Source: Alphaproteobacteria bacterium (GTDB lineage: Bacteria > Pseudomonadota > Alphaproteobacteria > ATCC43930 > CGMCC-115725). Taken from it: a stretch of 8,116 nt of DNA. The notes under the pieces are model-generated. The model did not search any database and had not been told where the DNA came from. It saw nothing but the letters and a program-made list of their open reading frames with translations. The stretch covers positions 1 to 8,116 of the forward strand of contig JASHUX010000128.1 of NCBI GenBank assembly GCA_030039775.1. Direction: 5' to 3'. This document shows positions 1 through 6,731 of this stretch, in pieces (within the stretch, counting starts at the first letter, position 1; the number at the start of each line of letters is the position of its first letter). The translations under genes and the position numbers were made by a program.

Positions 1-71
1 TGTGCGAATTCTCCCAACTGGCGCAGCCGCTGCTGACGCCGGGCCCGTCGTCTTTTCCGATGCGCCCCTGA
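1..71 (+). CDS. possible 3' tail of an upstream gene (partial)
   Basis: The third forward frame is open from the window edge (codons from position 3) to a TGA at 69-71, 14 bp before the biotin-carrier start at 86. That spacing would suit an upstream gene in the same operon, for example a carboxylase subunit. The 22 visible residues, ending in SSFPMRP, carry no recognisable motif. A run this short is easily open by chance in GC-rich DNA, and the frame used by the biotin carrier is also open to the edge, so this is only a possibility. Confidence 0.2.
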   Translation, partial: CEFSQLAQPLLTPGPSSFPMRP

Positions 72-85
72 CCGAGATCGGATCG

Positions 86-307
86 ATGCCTGATATCAAA
101 ATAAAATCCGACCTTAACGGCGCGGTTTGGAAGATCGAGGTTGCGGTCGGTGCGCGCGTGGCGGAGGGCGACACGCTCATCCTGATCGAATCGATGAAGA
201 TGGAGATTCCCGTGTCAGCGCCCTGCGCGGGCACGGTCAAGGCGATCTTCGTCAAGGAAGAACAACAAGTCGCCGAGGGCGAAACCCTGGCGATAATGAC
301 CGATTAA
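86..307 (+). CDS. biotin/lipoyl attachment domain protein (stand-alone biotin carboxyl carrier type)
   Basis: This 73-residue protein consists of a single biotinyl/lipoyl domain. The modification hairpin reads ESMKME, with Lys38 flanked by methionines; the MKM form is the usual biotin signature rather than the lipoyl one. The two symmetric half-domains are visible: NGAVWKIEVAVGARVAEGD before the lysine and CAGTVKAIFVKEEQQVAEG after it. Such small carriers act in the cytoplasm, passing carboxyl-biotin from a biotin carboxylase to a carboxyltransferase in acyl-CoA or related carboxylases. I chose ATG at 86 because the domain begins there; the frame runs open to the edge, but the extra upstream residues are low-complexity and not domain-like. 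No strong Shine-Dalgarno is visible. Partner carboxylase genes would lie beyond the left edge. It ends stop-on-stop with the convergent Rieske gene. The domain call is strong; which carboxylase it serves is unknown. Confidence 0.85.
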   Translation: MPDIKIKSDLNGAVWKIEVAVGARVAEGDTLILIESMKMEIPVSAPCAGTVKAIFVKEEQQVAEGETLAIMTD

Positions 308-1559
308 GCGCCGACGACGCGGTGGCTCGGAATGAGGGTGCGCCAATGCGCGTTGCCCGGCGCCGGTGCGTCGATCGACGAGATGAGGCCGACATCGACA
401 TCGACCCCGACCGGGTCTTCACCTTGGTCCATGCGGTCGAGCGATTCCATCAGCCGGCGGCGGAAACGAACCACCGCGATGTCCGACGCGATCAGATGTT
501 CCTTGGTGCGATCCTGGATTGGCTTCATCGCGGTGCCGATGACGGCGTCTTCGAGCGCGATGCCGCGGAAGCCCGACCAGTTTCGGTCCATCTGATCGCG
601 CTTCTGCATGTGCCAATCGTTGCGCGTCCATAGGAAGCGCTGTTCGTGCACCGAGTACATCGTGGTGTCGTCGAAGCCGGTCTCGCGCAGCCGCACTTCG
701 TAGGGGATCGGCCGGCTGCCGTACCGGATCGAGTAGGTCGCGGTGTTCTCGTCGTCGATCGGAATTTCGAGCACGATCGTATGATTGTTCTCACCCTAGA
801 GTTGACCGCCGGGAATGATACGGCCGCTCGGCATGATGAAGGGCACGCTGCGGACATTGTCGGGCGCGCCGTCCGGGTCCTTGCGGAACGCGGCGTAGTG
901 GTAGCCGAATTCGGTGTCCTCGATTTCGAGCGCCGGCGCGGTATCGTTCATGGCGCCGACGCGATCGTTGTTCTTGCCGTGCCAGCCGGGGCGCGCGACG
1001 TTGCTGTGCAGGATGCCGACATGCGAGCTGTCGAGCCCGCTCTCCGTCGCCTGCATCCAGTTGTAGTTGGCGTTGACGCGCAGCAGCACGCGATGGTTCT
1101 CGGGCAGATTCATGAAGGCGTAACGCGGGAAGGGCGGCTGTTTCTCCTTCGGGCCGAGATAACCCAAATCATGCCGCCGGCCTCGACCGCGGGAAACGCA
1201 GGCGCGCGGAAGGTCGGCGCGCGCTTGTCGCCGGCGTTGTTCATGATCTCGAGGACGTCGCCGTCATTGCCGAACTTCCAGCCGTGATAGATGCAGCGGA
1301 TCCCGCAATCCTCGACGCGGCCGAGCGCCCGCGAGGCACCGTGATGCATGCAGAATTCGTCGAGCACGCCGACTTTGCCCTGGCCGTTGCGGAACACGAC
1401 GAAATCCTCGCCGAGCAGGCGTTCGGCCCGCGGCGCGCCGCCCGGCGTCGATACGCGGTCGGCGGTGCAAATCGGCAGCCAGAAGCGGCGGAACATCGCG
1501 CCCATCGGGGTGCCCGGACCAACACGGCACAGCCGGTCATTCTCCTCGCGCGTCAGCAT
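304..1559 (-). pseudogene. Rieske [2Fe-2S] aromatic ring-hydroxylating oxygenase, large subunit; broken by frameshift and amber stop
   Basis: With one base restored and one stop ignored, this reads as a 418-residue Rieske oxygenase like phthalate 4,5-dioxygenase (start MLTREENDRL, then RVGPGTPMG). The Rieske cluster ligands are Cys70, His72, Cys89 and His92 (CMHH...CIYH). The catalytic iron motif E173-x3-D177-x2-H180-x4-H185 (ESGLDSSHVGILH) follows. The C-terminal part holds the family-like EDAVIGTAMKP and QDRTKEHL stretches, where the third iron ligand is expected. Two lesions interrupt it. After MIWV near 1161/1162 a base is missing, so translation runs about 17 foreign codons to a stop at 1110-1112; one inserted base restores WVYLGPKEK. 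An in-frame TAG lies at 796-798 (codon 255), with good family sequence on both sides (IIPGGQL, then GENNHTIVLEIPIDDEN). The ATG has a strong ribosome-binding site. It is last in the minus-strand run, 27 bp after the flavin monooxygenase. Such enzymes use O2 and electrons from a reductase, which is not present here. Substrate unknown; sequencing error is an alternative to decay. Confidence 0.85.
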
Positions 1560-1565
1560 GGCATC

Positions 1566-1572
1566 TCTCCTT
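1566..1572 (-). promoter_or_regulatory. ribosome-binding site of the Rieske gene
   Basis: On the minus strand these bases read AAGGAGA, a near-perfect Shine-Dalgarno, six bases before the ATG at 1559-1557. It fixes the start and shows that the initiation region of this damaged gene is still intact. Confidence 0.75.
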
Positions 1573-1586
1573 CGACGTACGGCCGC

Positions 1587-2717
1587 TTACAGGTCGCGGA
1601 TCGCGGGCTCGACGCGGTCGCGGAACAATTCCATCGCGCGGCGCACCTTTGCGTCCGGAATATTGCCGACCTTGAGGGTCAGCGTCGTGCTGCCGTGCCC
1701 CAGCACGTCGTGCACGCGCGTCACTTGCTTCACGATCGATTCCGGCGAGCCGCACAACAGGCTGCCGCCTTCGACGACCTCCTTGATGCTGCGCGCGGCG
1801 AAGGCCTCGCCGCTTTGCGGGCGGCTCGCCAGGCCGTGGACCGATTTCGGGTCGCCGAAATAGCGCGTCTCTTGCAGCACCATGCGTTGCGCCTCGCGGA
1901 GCGGACGCATCAGCACGCGGCCGAAATATTCCTGGCCGGCCTTTAGCGTTTCCTCGGCCTCGTCGTCGGTTTCGCCGATGAAGCCGAACTGGTGCGCCAT
2001 GACGTGGTCGGGCGTTACCTCGCGGCCGCGCGCCGCCATCTCCTTTTTGTAGACCTCGAGAGAGCGCTTCGCATTGTCGAGATTGGAGATGATGATGCCG
2101 ATCCGCGTGCCGAGCTCGCCTGCAAGTTGCGCCGATTCCTCGTTGCTGGCCGACAGCAGGATCGGCGGATGCGGTTTCTGGTAGGGCTTCGGCCAGATCG
2201 AGACCGCCGGGAACTGATAGAACTCGCCTTCCCAGCCGAACGGTTCGGGTTCGGTCCAACAACGCGTGATGAGCTGTACCGCCTCCTTGAGCCGCGCCCG
2301 CGATTCCGACGGTGGGATGTTGTAGGCGACATATTCGTGCGGCACGCCGCGCAGCAGCCCCGCGATCAGCCGCCCGCCCGACATACAATCGAGCATGGCG
2401 TATTCCTCTGCGACGCGGATCGGGTTCAACAGCGGCACGAGATTGCCGAACATGGCGAGCCACGTCTTCTTGGTGCGTTGCGCCAGCGCCGCACCGATGA
2501 GGTTGCAGTTGGCCATCAGGCCGAACGGGCTGAAATGATGCTCGTTGCAGCCGACGCCGCCGAAATTGCAGTCGTCGGCGAACGCCATCATGTCGAGGTA
2601 GGTGTCGTAGAACTGCTTGCCGCGCACCGCATCGAACAGTTTGTTGGCGACCGGCCACTCGCCGGGATGCTCCGGGAAATCGGTGTAGGGCATGAGGTGG
2701 AAGAAGTTGAAATACAT
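1587..2717 (-). CDS. LLM-class (luciferase-like) flavin-dependent monooxygenase
   Basis: This 376-residue protein is a member of the bacterial luciferase-like superfamily, (beta/alpha)8-barrel enzymes that use reduced FMN or F420 and O2 to oxidise or cleave organic substrates in the cytoplasm. Visible hallmarks are the N-terminal strand MYFNFFHLMPY, the NEHHF motif at about residues 58-62, and the conserved stretch running from NPIRVAEE through AMLDCMSGGRLIAG (about 98-120), which packs against the flavin. These are followed by KPHPPILLSASNEESA and a C-terminal SPESIVKQ segment. The length suits a complete gene. The ATG is preceded by GGAG five bases upstream. It lies 26 bp after the RadC-family gene and 27 bp before the broken Rieske gene, so co-transcription is likely. 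The pairing with a Rieske oxygenase suggests successive oxygenation steps on one substrate, which is inference. The family is certain; cofactor (FMN versus F420) and substrate are not. Confidence 0.9.
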   Translation of the reverse strand: MYFNFFHLMPYTDFPEHPGEWPVANKLFDAVRGKQFYDTYLDMMAFADDCNFGGVGCNEHHFSPFGLMANCNLIGAALAQRTKKTWLAMFGNLVPLLNPIRVAEEYAMLDCMSGGRLIAGLLRGVPHEYVAYNIPPSESRARLKEAVQLITRCWTEPEPFGWEGEFYQFPAVSIWPKPYQKPHPPILLSASNEESAQLAGELGTRIGIIISNLDNAKRSLEVYKKEMAARGREVTPDHVMAHQFGFIGETDDEAEETLKAGQEYFGRVLMRPLREAQRMVLQETRYFGDPKSVHGLASRPQSGEAFAARSIKEVVEGGSLLCGSPESIVKQVTRVHDVLGHGSTTLTLKVGNIPDAKVRRAMELFRDRVEPAIRDL

Positions 2718-2743
2718 GACGGCTCCGCTGCTTCGGTGCTCGA

Positions 2744-3451
2744 TTATATCAGCCCCAGATTCTTCATGCTCGAATGGCGGCCGCGGCCGACGATGACATG
2801 GTCATGGAGCGCAATGCCGACCGGCCGCAGCGCGGCGGCGATCGCGAGCGTCATGTCGATATCGGCGCGGGACGGCGTGGTGTCGCCCGACGGATGGTTG
2901 TGGAACAGGATCAGCGCCGAAGCCCCGAGATCGAGCGCGCGCTTCACCACCTCGCGCGGATAGACAGGGGTGTGGTCGACCGTCCAGCGTTGCTGCCGCT
3001 CGTCGGCGATCAGTGCGTTCTTGCGGTCGAGGAACAACAGCCGCAACTCTTCGACTTCCGCGAAGCCTTGGGCGGCGCTGCAGTAATCGATCAGCGCCTG
3101 CCACGACGACAGCACCGGGCGCTCCGTGACCCGCGCGCGGACAAGATGCAGCGCCGCGTCGCGCGTCGCGATCAGCGTTGCGGCGGACGCCTCTTTCACG
3201 CCCGGCACCGCGGTGAGCGCTTCCTTGTCGGCGGCAAGCACGGCGGCGAGGCTGCCGAAGCGCGCGATCAGTGCCTTCGCGATCGGCTTTGTGTCGCCTT
3301 GCGGCCGTGCCGAGAACAACAGAAATTCCAGAACCTCGTAATCGGCAAGGGCTTCCGGGCCGGCTTGCAATAACTTGTCGCGCAGCCGGTCGCGGTGGCC
3401 GTGATAGTGCGGCTTGTCGGTCTTTCGGTCTGCCGGCGTCTGTTTCGCCAT
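2744..3451 (-). CDS. radC: RadC-family JAB/MPN (JAMM) domain protein
   Basis: The 235-residue product matches the RadC (UPF0758) family in length and order. A charged N-terminus (HYHGHRDRLRDKLL) comes first, then the UPF0758 N-terminal region with a helix-hairpin-helix-like turn (AVPGVKEASA, 81-90), then a C-terminal JAMM metalloprotease-like domain. The metal motif is complete: His184, His186, Ser194 and Asp197 within HNHPSGDTTPSRAD, with a candidate catalytic glutamate in VEELRLLFLD (134/135). The biochemical role is unsettled: the old DNA-repair assignment in E. coli rested on a mutation later traced to recG. The visible metal site suggests a hydrolase acting on protein or DNA-linked substrates. 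I see no clear Shine-Dalgarno before the ATG; 25 bp separate it from the HbpS-like gene, so translational coupling or read-through is possible. Codon use and composition look like the neighbours. Confidence 0.93.
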   Translation of the reverse strand: MAKQTPADRKTDKPHYHGHRDRLRDKLLQAGPEALADYEVLEFLLFSARPQGDTKPIAKALIARFGSLAAVLAADKEALTAVPGVKEASAATLIATRDAALHLVRARVTERPVLSSWQALIDYCSAAQGFAEVEELRLLFLDRKNALIADERQQRWTVDHTPVYPREVVKRALDLGASALILFHNHPSGDTTPSRADIDMTLAIAAALRPVGIALHDHVIVGRGRHSSMKNLGLI

Positions 3452-3476
3452 GCCGTATTGTTTGCGAAGCGGCGCG

Positions 3477-3980
3477 CTACTTCAACCGGTCCTTGATCGC
3501 ATCGAAGCCGGCATGGGCGCAGGCCTCGTCCTTCTCGCCGCCCGGCGCGCCGCTGACGCCGATGCCGCCGATCACCTCGTCGCCGATCTTCAAGACGATG
3601 CCGCCCGCAGACAGGACCAGATGCGGCGTCTTGACCAGGACGCTTGGGGCGGGCGTCATCTTGAACCGCGCCTCGACGGCGCTGGTGTCGGACCGGAGGC
3701 TGACGGCGGTGTAGGCTTTATCTTGTGCGGCGGTGACGGTATGGATGCCGGCGCGGTCGCCGCGCAGCACCGCTTCGCGCACGCCGTCCCAGTCGACCAA
3801 GACTGCGCTGACGGCGTAGCCTTTGGCGGCGCACGCGGCCACCGCGACGCCGACCGCCGTGTTGGCGAGAGCCGCCGAGACGCGGTGCGTCGTCACCAGT
3901 TCCTGCGCGGATGCGGTCTGAACAATCGCGCTCGCCGCAAGACCAAGCGCAGACGCCGCGATGAGACGATGGAGCCTCAT
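3477..3980 (-). CDS. exported HbpS/GlcG-like (DUF336) protein, putative heme-binding
   Basis: This 167-residue protein starts with a classical signal peptide: MRLHR, a hydrophobic alanine-rich core, and a likely cut after QTASA at about residue 25. It is therefore predicted to reach the periplasm. The mature part is one DUF336 domain, recognised by the C-terminal signature VIGGIGVSGAPGGEKDEACA followed by AGFDAI, and by the central AQDKAYTAVS stretch. Relatives include Streptomyces HbpS, which binds heme outside the cell, and GlcG of unknown role; heme binding here is inferred from family only. The start at 3980 is chosen because GGGGGAAG lies just upstream and the signal peptide begins there. 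The same frame stays open to 4193, but that extension is polar, precedes the signal peptide and would overlap glpK by 138 bp. It is the first gene of the minus-strand run and divergent from glpK. The stop is TAG. Confidence 0.88.
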   Translation of the reverse strand: MRLHRLIAASALGLAASAIVQTASAQELVTTHRVSAALANTAVGVAVAACAAKGYAVSAVLVDWDGVREAVLRGDRAGIHTVTAAQDKAYTAVSLRSDTSAVEARFKMTPAPSVLVKTPHLVLSAGGIVLKIGDEVIGGIGVSGAPGGEKDEACAHAGFDAIKDRLK

Positions 3981-3983
3981 GGC

Positions 3984-3990
3984 TTCCCCC
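3984..3990 (-). promoter_or_regulatory. ribosome-binding site deciding the HbpS-like start
   Basis: On the minus strand this reads GGGGGAA, three bases before the ATG at 3980-3978 and continuing into AGCC. It is purine-rich and close to the ATG that opens the signal peptide, so it favours that ATG over the long upstream extension of the frame. Confidence 0.55.
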
Positions 3991-4030
3991 CTGTTTTTCC
4001 GTTCGCCTAAACTGCGCCCATTTTCGCCTG

Positions 4031-4046
4031 TACGCAAATTCGCGTA
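4031..4046. promoter_or_regulatory. near-perfect 16-bp palindrome, candidate operator upstream of glpK
   Basis: The sequence TACGCAAATTCGCGTA pairs with its own reverse complement at seven of eight positions; only the sixth pair (A against C) fails. It sits in the 75-bp divergent gap between the HbpS-like gene and glpK, ending nine bases before the glpK ATG and touching its AGGG ribosome-binding site. A site there could block glpK transcription or translation if a dimeric repressor bound. No regulator gene is in the window and no clear -35/-10 pair is visible on either strand in this gap, so the role is inference. Confidence 0.35.
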
Positions 4047-4055
4047 GGGTTGTTT

Positions 4056-5552
4056 ATGCCTCGCTACGTCCTCGCCATCGATCAGGGCACCACGTCGAGC
4101 CGCGCGCTGTTGTTCGGTGACGACGGACACGTCGTCGCGACGGCGCAAAAGGAGCTGACCCAGCATTATCCGCGGGACGGCTGGGTCGAGCACGACGCCG
4201 AGGATATCTGGCGCGACACGATCGCGGTATGCCGCGAGGCGATCGGGAAGGCCGGCGCGGCGGCGCGCGACGTCGCCGCGATCGGCATCGCCAATCAGCG
4301 CGAGACAACGGTGCTATGGGAGCGGTCAACCGGCCAGCCGGTGCATCGAGCCATTGTCTGGCAGGATCGGCGCACGGCGGAGCAGTGCCGCGCCCTGCAA
4401 CGCGACGGCGCGGAAGCGACGATCGCCGCCAAGACCGGGCTGCTGCTCGATCCTTATTTTTCGGCGACGAAGGCGGCATGGCTGTTGGACAATGTGCCCG
4501 ACGCGCGGGCGCGCGCCGAGCGCGGCGAGCTGTGCTTCGGCACGGTCGATTCATTTCTCTTGTTCCGGGCGACCCGCGGCAAGGTCCACGCGACCGATGC
4601 GGCGAACGCGTCACGCACGCTCCTCTACAATATCCGCACGCAGGAATGGGACGACGTGTTGCTCGACCTGTTCCACGTGCCGCGCGCGATCCTGCCGGAG
4701 GTGCGCGATAATGCCGGGCCGTTCGGCATGGCGGATGCGGAATTTTTAGGCGCGCCGGTCCCGATCGCCGGCATTGCCGGCGACCAGCAAGCGGCCATGG
4801 TGGGGCAGGGCTGCTTCGCGCCCGGCATGATCAAAAGCACTTACGGCACCGGCTGCTTCGCGCTGATGCATACCGGCAGCGAGGCGCGCGCTTCGCACAA
4901 CAAGCTCCTCACCACGATCGCGTACCGGCTCGGCGGCGAAACCAGTTACGCGCTCGAAGGCTCGATCTTCATCGCCGGCGCGGCGATCCAATGGCTGCGC
5001 GACGGACTCAAGGTGATCGCCGGTGCGGCGGCGTCGGCGGACATCGCGGCGTCGCGCGCGCCGACCGAACTATTTCTCGTGCCGGCCTTCACCGGGCTCG
5101 GCGCGCCGCACTGGATGCCGGAGGCGCGCGGTGCGCTATTCGGCATAACGCGCGATACCTCGGGCGGCGATCTCGTGCGCGCTTCGCTCGAAGCCGTGTG
5201 CTATCAGACCCGCGATTTACTCGGCGCGTTCGCGGCCGATAGCGGCATGACGCCAGCGGCGATGCGCGTCGATGGCGGCATGGCGCGCAACGATTGGATG
5301 CTCCAATTCCTCGCCGACATGCTCGGCCTTGCGGTCGAACGGCCGGCGCTCAACGAAGCGACCGCGTTCGGCGCGGCCCGGCTTGCCGCTGCGGGCACGG
5401 GCCTGTGTGCGACGCCCGGCGATTTCGGCGCGGCCTGGAAATTGGACCGACGTTTCACGCCGACGATGGACTCGCGTCAGCGTGATCGGCTTTATGCCGG
5501 ATGGAAGCGCGCGGTCGAGGCGGTGAAGAATTATACGAAGGCTGCGACGTAA
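4056..5552 (+). CDS. glpK: glycerol kinase
   Basis: The 498-residue product is a full-length FGGY-family kinase that phosphorylates glycerol with ATP to sn-glycerol 3-phosphate in the cytoplasm. Family landmarks are in order: phosphate-binding DQGTTSSR (9-16), glycerol-contacting Arg82-Glu83 in NQRETT, Tyr134 in DPYFSATK (also the first FGGY signature), catalytic-base Asp243 in [17 protein letters not shown] (261-268), [18 protein letters not shown] (299-316), the second signature [20 protein letters not shown] (347-366) and the ATP-site [10 protein letters not shown] (404-413). All the glycerol-binding residues I can place match glycerol kinase rather than xylulokinase or other FGGY kinases. 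ATG at 4056 is chosen over an in-frame TTG at 4050 because AGGG lies six bases upstream and the N-terminus aligns with the family. No glpF, glpD or glpR is in the window. Its last 22 bp overlap the convergent FAD oxidoreductase gene. Confidence 0.97.
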   Translation: MPRYVLAIDQGTTSSRALLFGDDGHVVATAQKELTQHYPRDGWVEHDAEDIWRDTIAVCREAIGKAGAAARDVAAIGIANQRETTVLWERSTGQPVHRAIVWQDRRTAEQCRALQRDGAEATIAAKTGLLLDPYFSATKAAWLLDNVPDARARAERGELCFGTVDSFLLFRATRGKVHATDAANASRTLLYNIRTQEWDDVLLDLFHVPRAILPEVRDNAGPFGMADAEFLGAPVPIAGIAGDQQAAMVGQGCFAPGMIKSTYGTGCFALMHTGSEARASHNKLLTTIAYRLGGETSYALEGSIFIAGAAIQWLRDGLKVIAGAAASADIAASRAPTELFLVPAFTGLGAPHWMPEARGALFGITRDTSGGDLVRASLEAVCYQTRDLLGAFAADSGMTPAAMRVDGGMARNDWMLQFLADMLGLAVERPALNEATAFGAARLAAAGTGLCATPGDFGAAWKLDRRFTPTMDSRQRDRLYAGWKRAVEAVKNYTKAAT

Positions 5553-6631
5553 TCCGCTAACGCCAACGACGAGGTCAGGCCCGGGGATTCGATGCCGTAG
5601 AGGTTGATCAGGCCCGGCACCCGATGCTCGCGCTCGGTCTGCACCACGAAGTCGCTGTCGTGCGGACTGGCGTGCGAAAGCTTCGGGCGCACGCCGGCAT
5701 AGTCCGGCTGCAAGGCGCCGGCGGGCAGCGCGGGCCAATAGCGGCGGATCGCTGCGGCGAATAACGGCTCGCGCGCCGGATCGACGCGATAGTCGATATG
5801 ATCGACCCACTCGACGTCCGGTCCGAAGCGCTGGCGACCGGCGAGATCGAGGCCCGCATGGAGTCCGGATGAGCCCGGTACCGGCAGCGGATACACCAGG
5901 CGGCTGAACGGCGCCTTGCCGCTAAGGGTGAAATAATTGCCCTTGGCGAGAACCTGGCCGGGCACCGTGGCGGGATCGAGACCGCGCAGGCCGCGCGCGA
6001 GCGTTTGCGCACCGAGCCCCGCCGCATTGACCAGCACGCGGCAAGCGATTTGCGACGGCGTGTCGCCGCCGACGTCGAGCGTGAAACCATCCGCGGTAAC
6101 CGCGCCGCCGGTGACGGGCGCGCGCAGAACGAGGGTCGTGCCCGCGGCTTCGGCGTCGCCGAGCAGCGCCAACATGTAGTCGTGTTGGTCGATGATGCCC
6201 GTCACCCGAACGTCGAGCGCCGCGGCGCAAGCGACCTGCGGCTCGATCGCGCGCGCTTCGCCCGGCGTCAGTACGGAGATTCCGCTGACGCCGTTCGCCT
6301 CGGCATTGGCTTTGAGCGCATGCAGCGCCGCGATCTGCGTTTCGTCGGTGGCGACCACCAGCTTGCCGCAATTGCGGTGCGCGACCCCGCGTGCCGCCGC
6401 GTAAGCGTAAAGCTGCTTGCGGCCCGCGACGCAGAGCCGCGCCTTGAGGCTGCCCGGCCGGTAATAGAGCCCGGCATGGATGACGCCGCTGTTGTGCGAG
6501 CTGGTCTGCGTGCCGATGGCGGTTTCGCTCTCGAGCAAGAGCACTTCGCGGCCCTGCTGCGCCAAGACGCGAGCGATCGCCAAGCCGACGACGCCCGCGC
6601 CGACGACCACGATGTCGACCGACTCGGTCAT
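5531..6631 (-). CDS. FAD-dependent oxidoreductase, L-2-hydroxyglutarate oxidase (LhgO/L2HGDH)-like
   Basis: This 366-residue protein belongs to the DAO superfamily of FAD oxidoreductases. The N-terminal dinucleotide fold is clear: VVVGAGVVG (8-16) with the ribose-binding acid Glu34 in LLLESE. The stretch [18 protein letters not shown] (44-61) followed by LKARLCV is characteristic of the L-2-hydroxyglutarate dehydrogenase branch, and the C-terminal [18 protein letters not shown] closes the FAD site. Family members oxidise 2-hydroxy acids (L-2-hydroxyglutarate) and pass electrons to O2 or the quinone pool; the fold also resembles glycerol-3-phosphate dehydrogenase GlpD, but the motifs fit LhgO better. 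At 366 residues it is shorter than E. coli LhgO (about 420), so the exact substrate is uncertain. No good Shine-Dalgarno precedes the ATG. It converges on glpK with a 22-bp coding overlap and diverges from the unknown gene at 6732 across an AT-rich gap. Confidence 0.85.
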   Translation of the reverse strand: MTESVDIVVVGAGVVGLAIARVLAQQGREVLLLESETAIGTQTSSHNSGVIHAGLYYRPGSLKARLCVAGRKQLYAYAAARGVAHRNCGKLVVATDETQIAALHALKANAEANGVSGISVLTPGEARAIEPQVACAAALDVRVTGIIDQHDYMLALLGDAEAAGTTLVLRAPVTGGAVTADGFTLDVGGDTPSQIACRVLVNAAGLGAQTLARGLRGLDPATVPGQVLAKGNYFTLSGKAPFSRLVYPLPVPGSSGLHAGLDLAGRQRFGPDVEWVDHIDYRVDPAREPLFAAAIRRYWPALPAGALQPDYAGVRPKLSHASPHDSDFVVQTEREHRVPGLINLYGIESPGLTSSLALADYVAAFV

Positions 6632-6657
6632 CGCGGAAGCGGCCCAGAAAGCGCCCG

Positions 6658-6710
6658 TAAATAATTCATTAACTTACTGATTATTAACGATTTATCCAAT
6701 AATGTATCAT
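6658..6710. promoter_or_regulatory. AT-rich divergent intergenic island, probable promoter/regulatory region
   Basis: Only 10 of these 53 bases are G or C, against a window that is about two-thirds GC. It lies between the divergent starts of the FAD oxidoreductase (6631, -) and the unknown gene (6732, +). It holds a direct repeat TTAAC (6669-6673 and 6684-6688, one and a half helical turns apart) and an inverted pair ATTATT (6680-6685) / AATAAT (6698-6703). TTATTA (6681-6686) and TATCAT (6705-6710) are 18 bases apart and could serve as a weak -35/-10 for the + gene, but each matches consensus only partly. Function as promoter or binding site for an AT-preferring regulator is inference. Confidence 0.5.
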
Positions 6711-6718
6711 GGCTTTGT

Positions 6719-6724
6719 AGAGGG
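6719..6724 (+). promoter_or_regulatory. ribosome-binding site deciding the start of the 131-aa unknown gene
   Basis: AGAGGG is followed by a seven-base spacer and the ATG at 6732. The upstream in-frame ATG at 6702 sits inside the AT-rich promoter-like region and has no purine-rich site before it, so 6732 is the better start. Confidence 0.6.
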
Positions 6725-6731
6725 CTCAAAA

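Noticed and set aside
1537..2658. A 373-codon open frame on the minus strand within the LLM gene
   Set aside because: It is a shifted-frame shadow of the luciferase-like gene: arginine- and alanine-rich with no family motifs.
1992..2963. A 323-codon + strand frame spanning the LLM and RadC genes
   Set aside because: It is antisense to two well-supported genes and has the Arg/Ala/His-rich composition of GC-rich antisense frames.
3981..4055. Sigma-70 promoters in the glpK divergent gap
   Set aside because: No -35/-10 pair with acceptable matches and spacing could be found on either strand by eye.
3981..4193. N-terminal extension of the HbpS-like frame to 238 residues
   Set aside because: The added residues are polar, precede a clear signal peptide, lack a ribosome-binding site and overlap the start of glpK by 138 bp.
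6005..6664. A 219-codon + strand frame opposite the FAD oxidoreductase
   Set aside because: Antisense shadow of a gene with clear FAD motifs; no recognisable domain.
6669..6688. CtrA-type binding site suggested by the two TTAAC motifs
   Set aside because: The spacing between TTAA halves is 11 bases rather than the canonical 7; kept only as a repeat within the AT-rich island.
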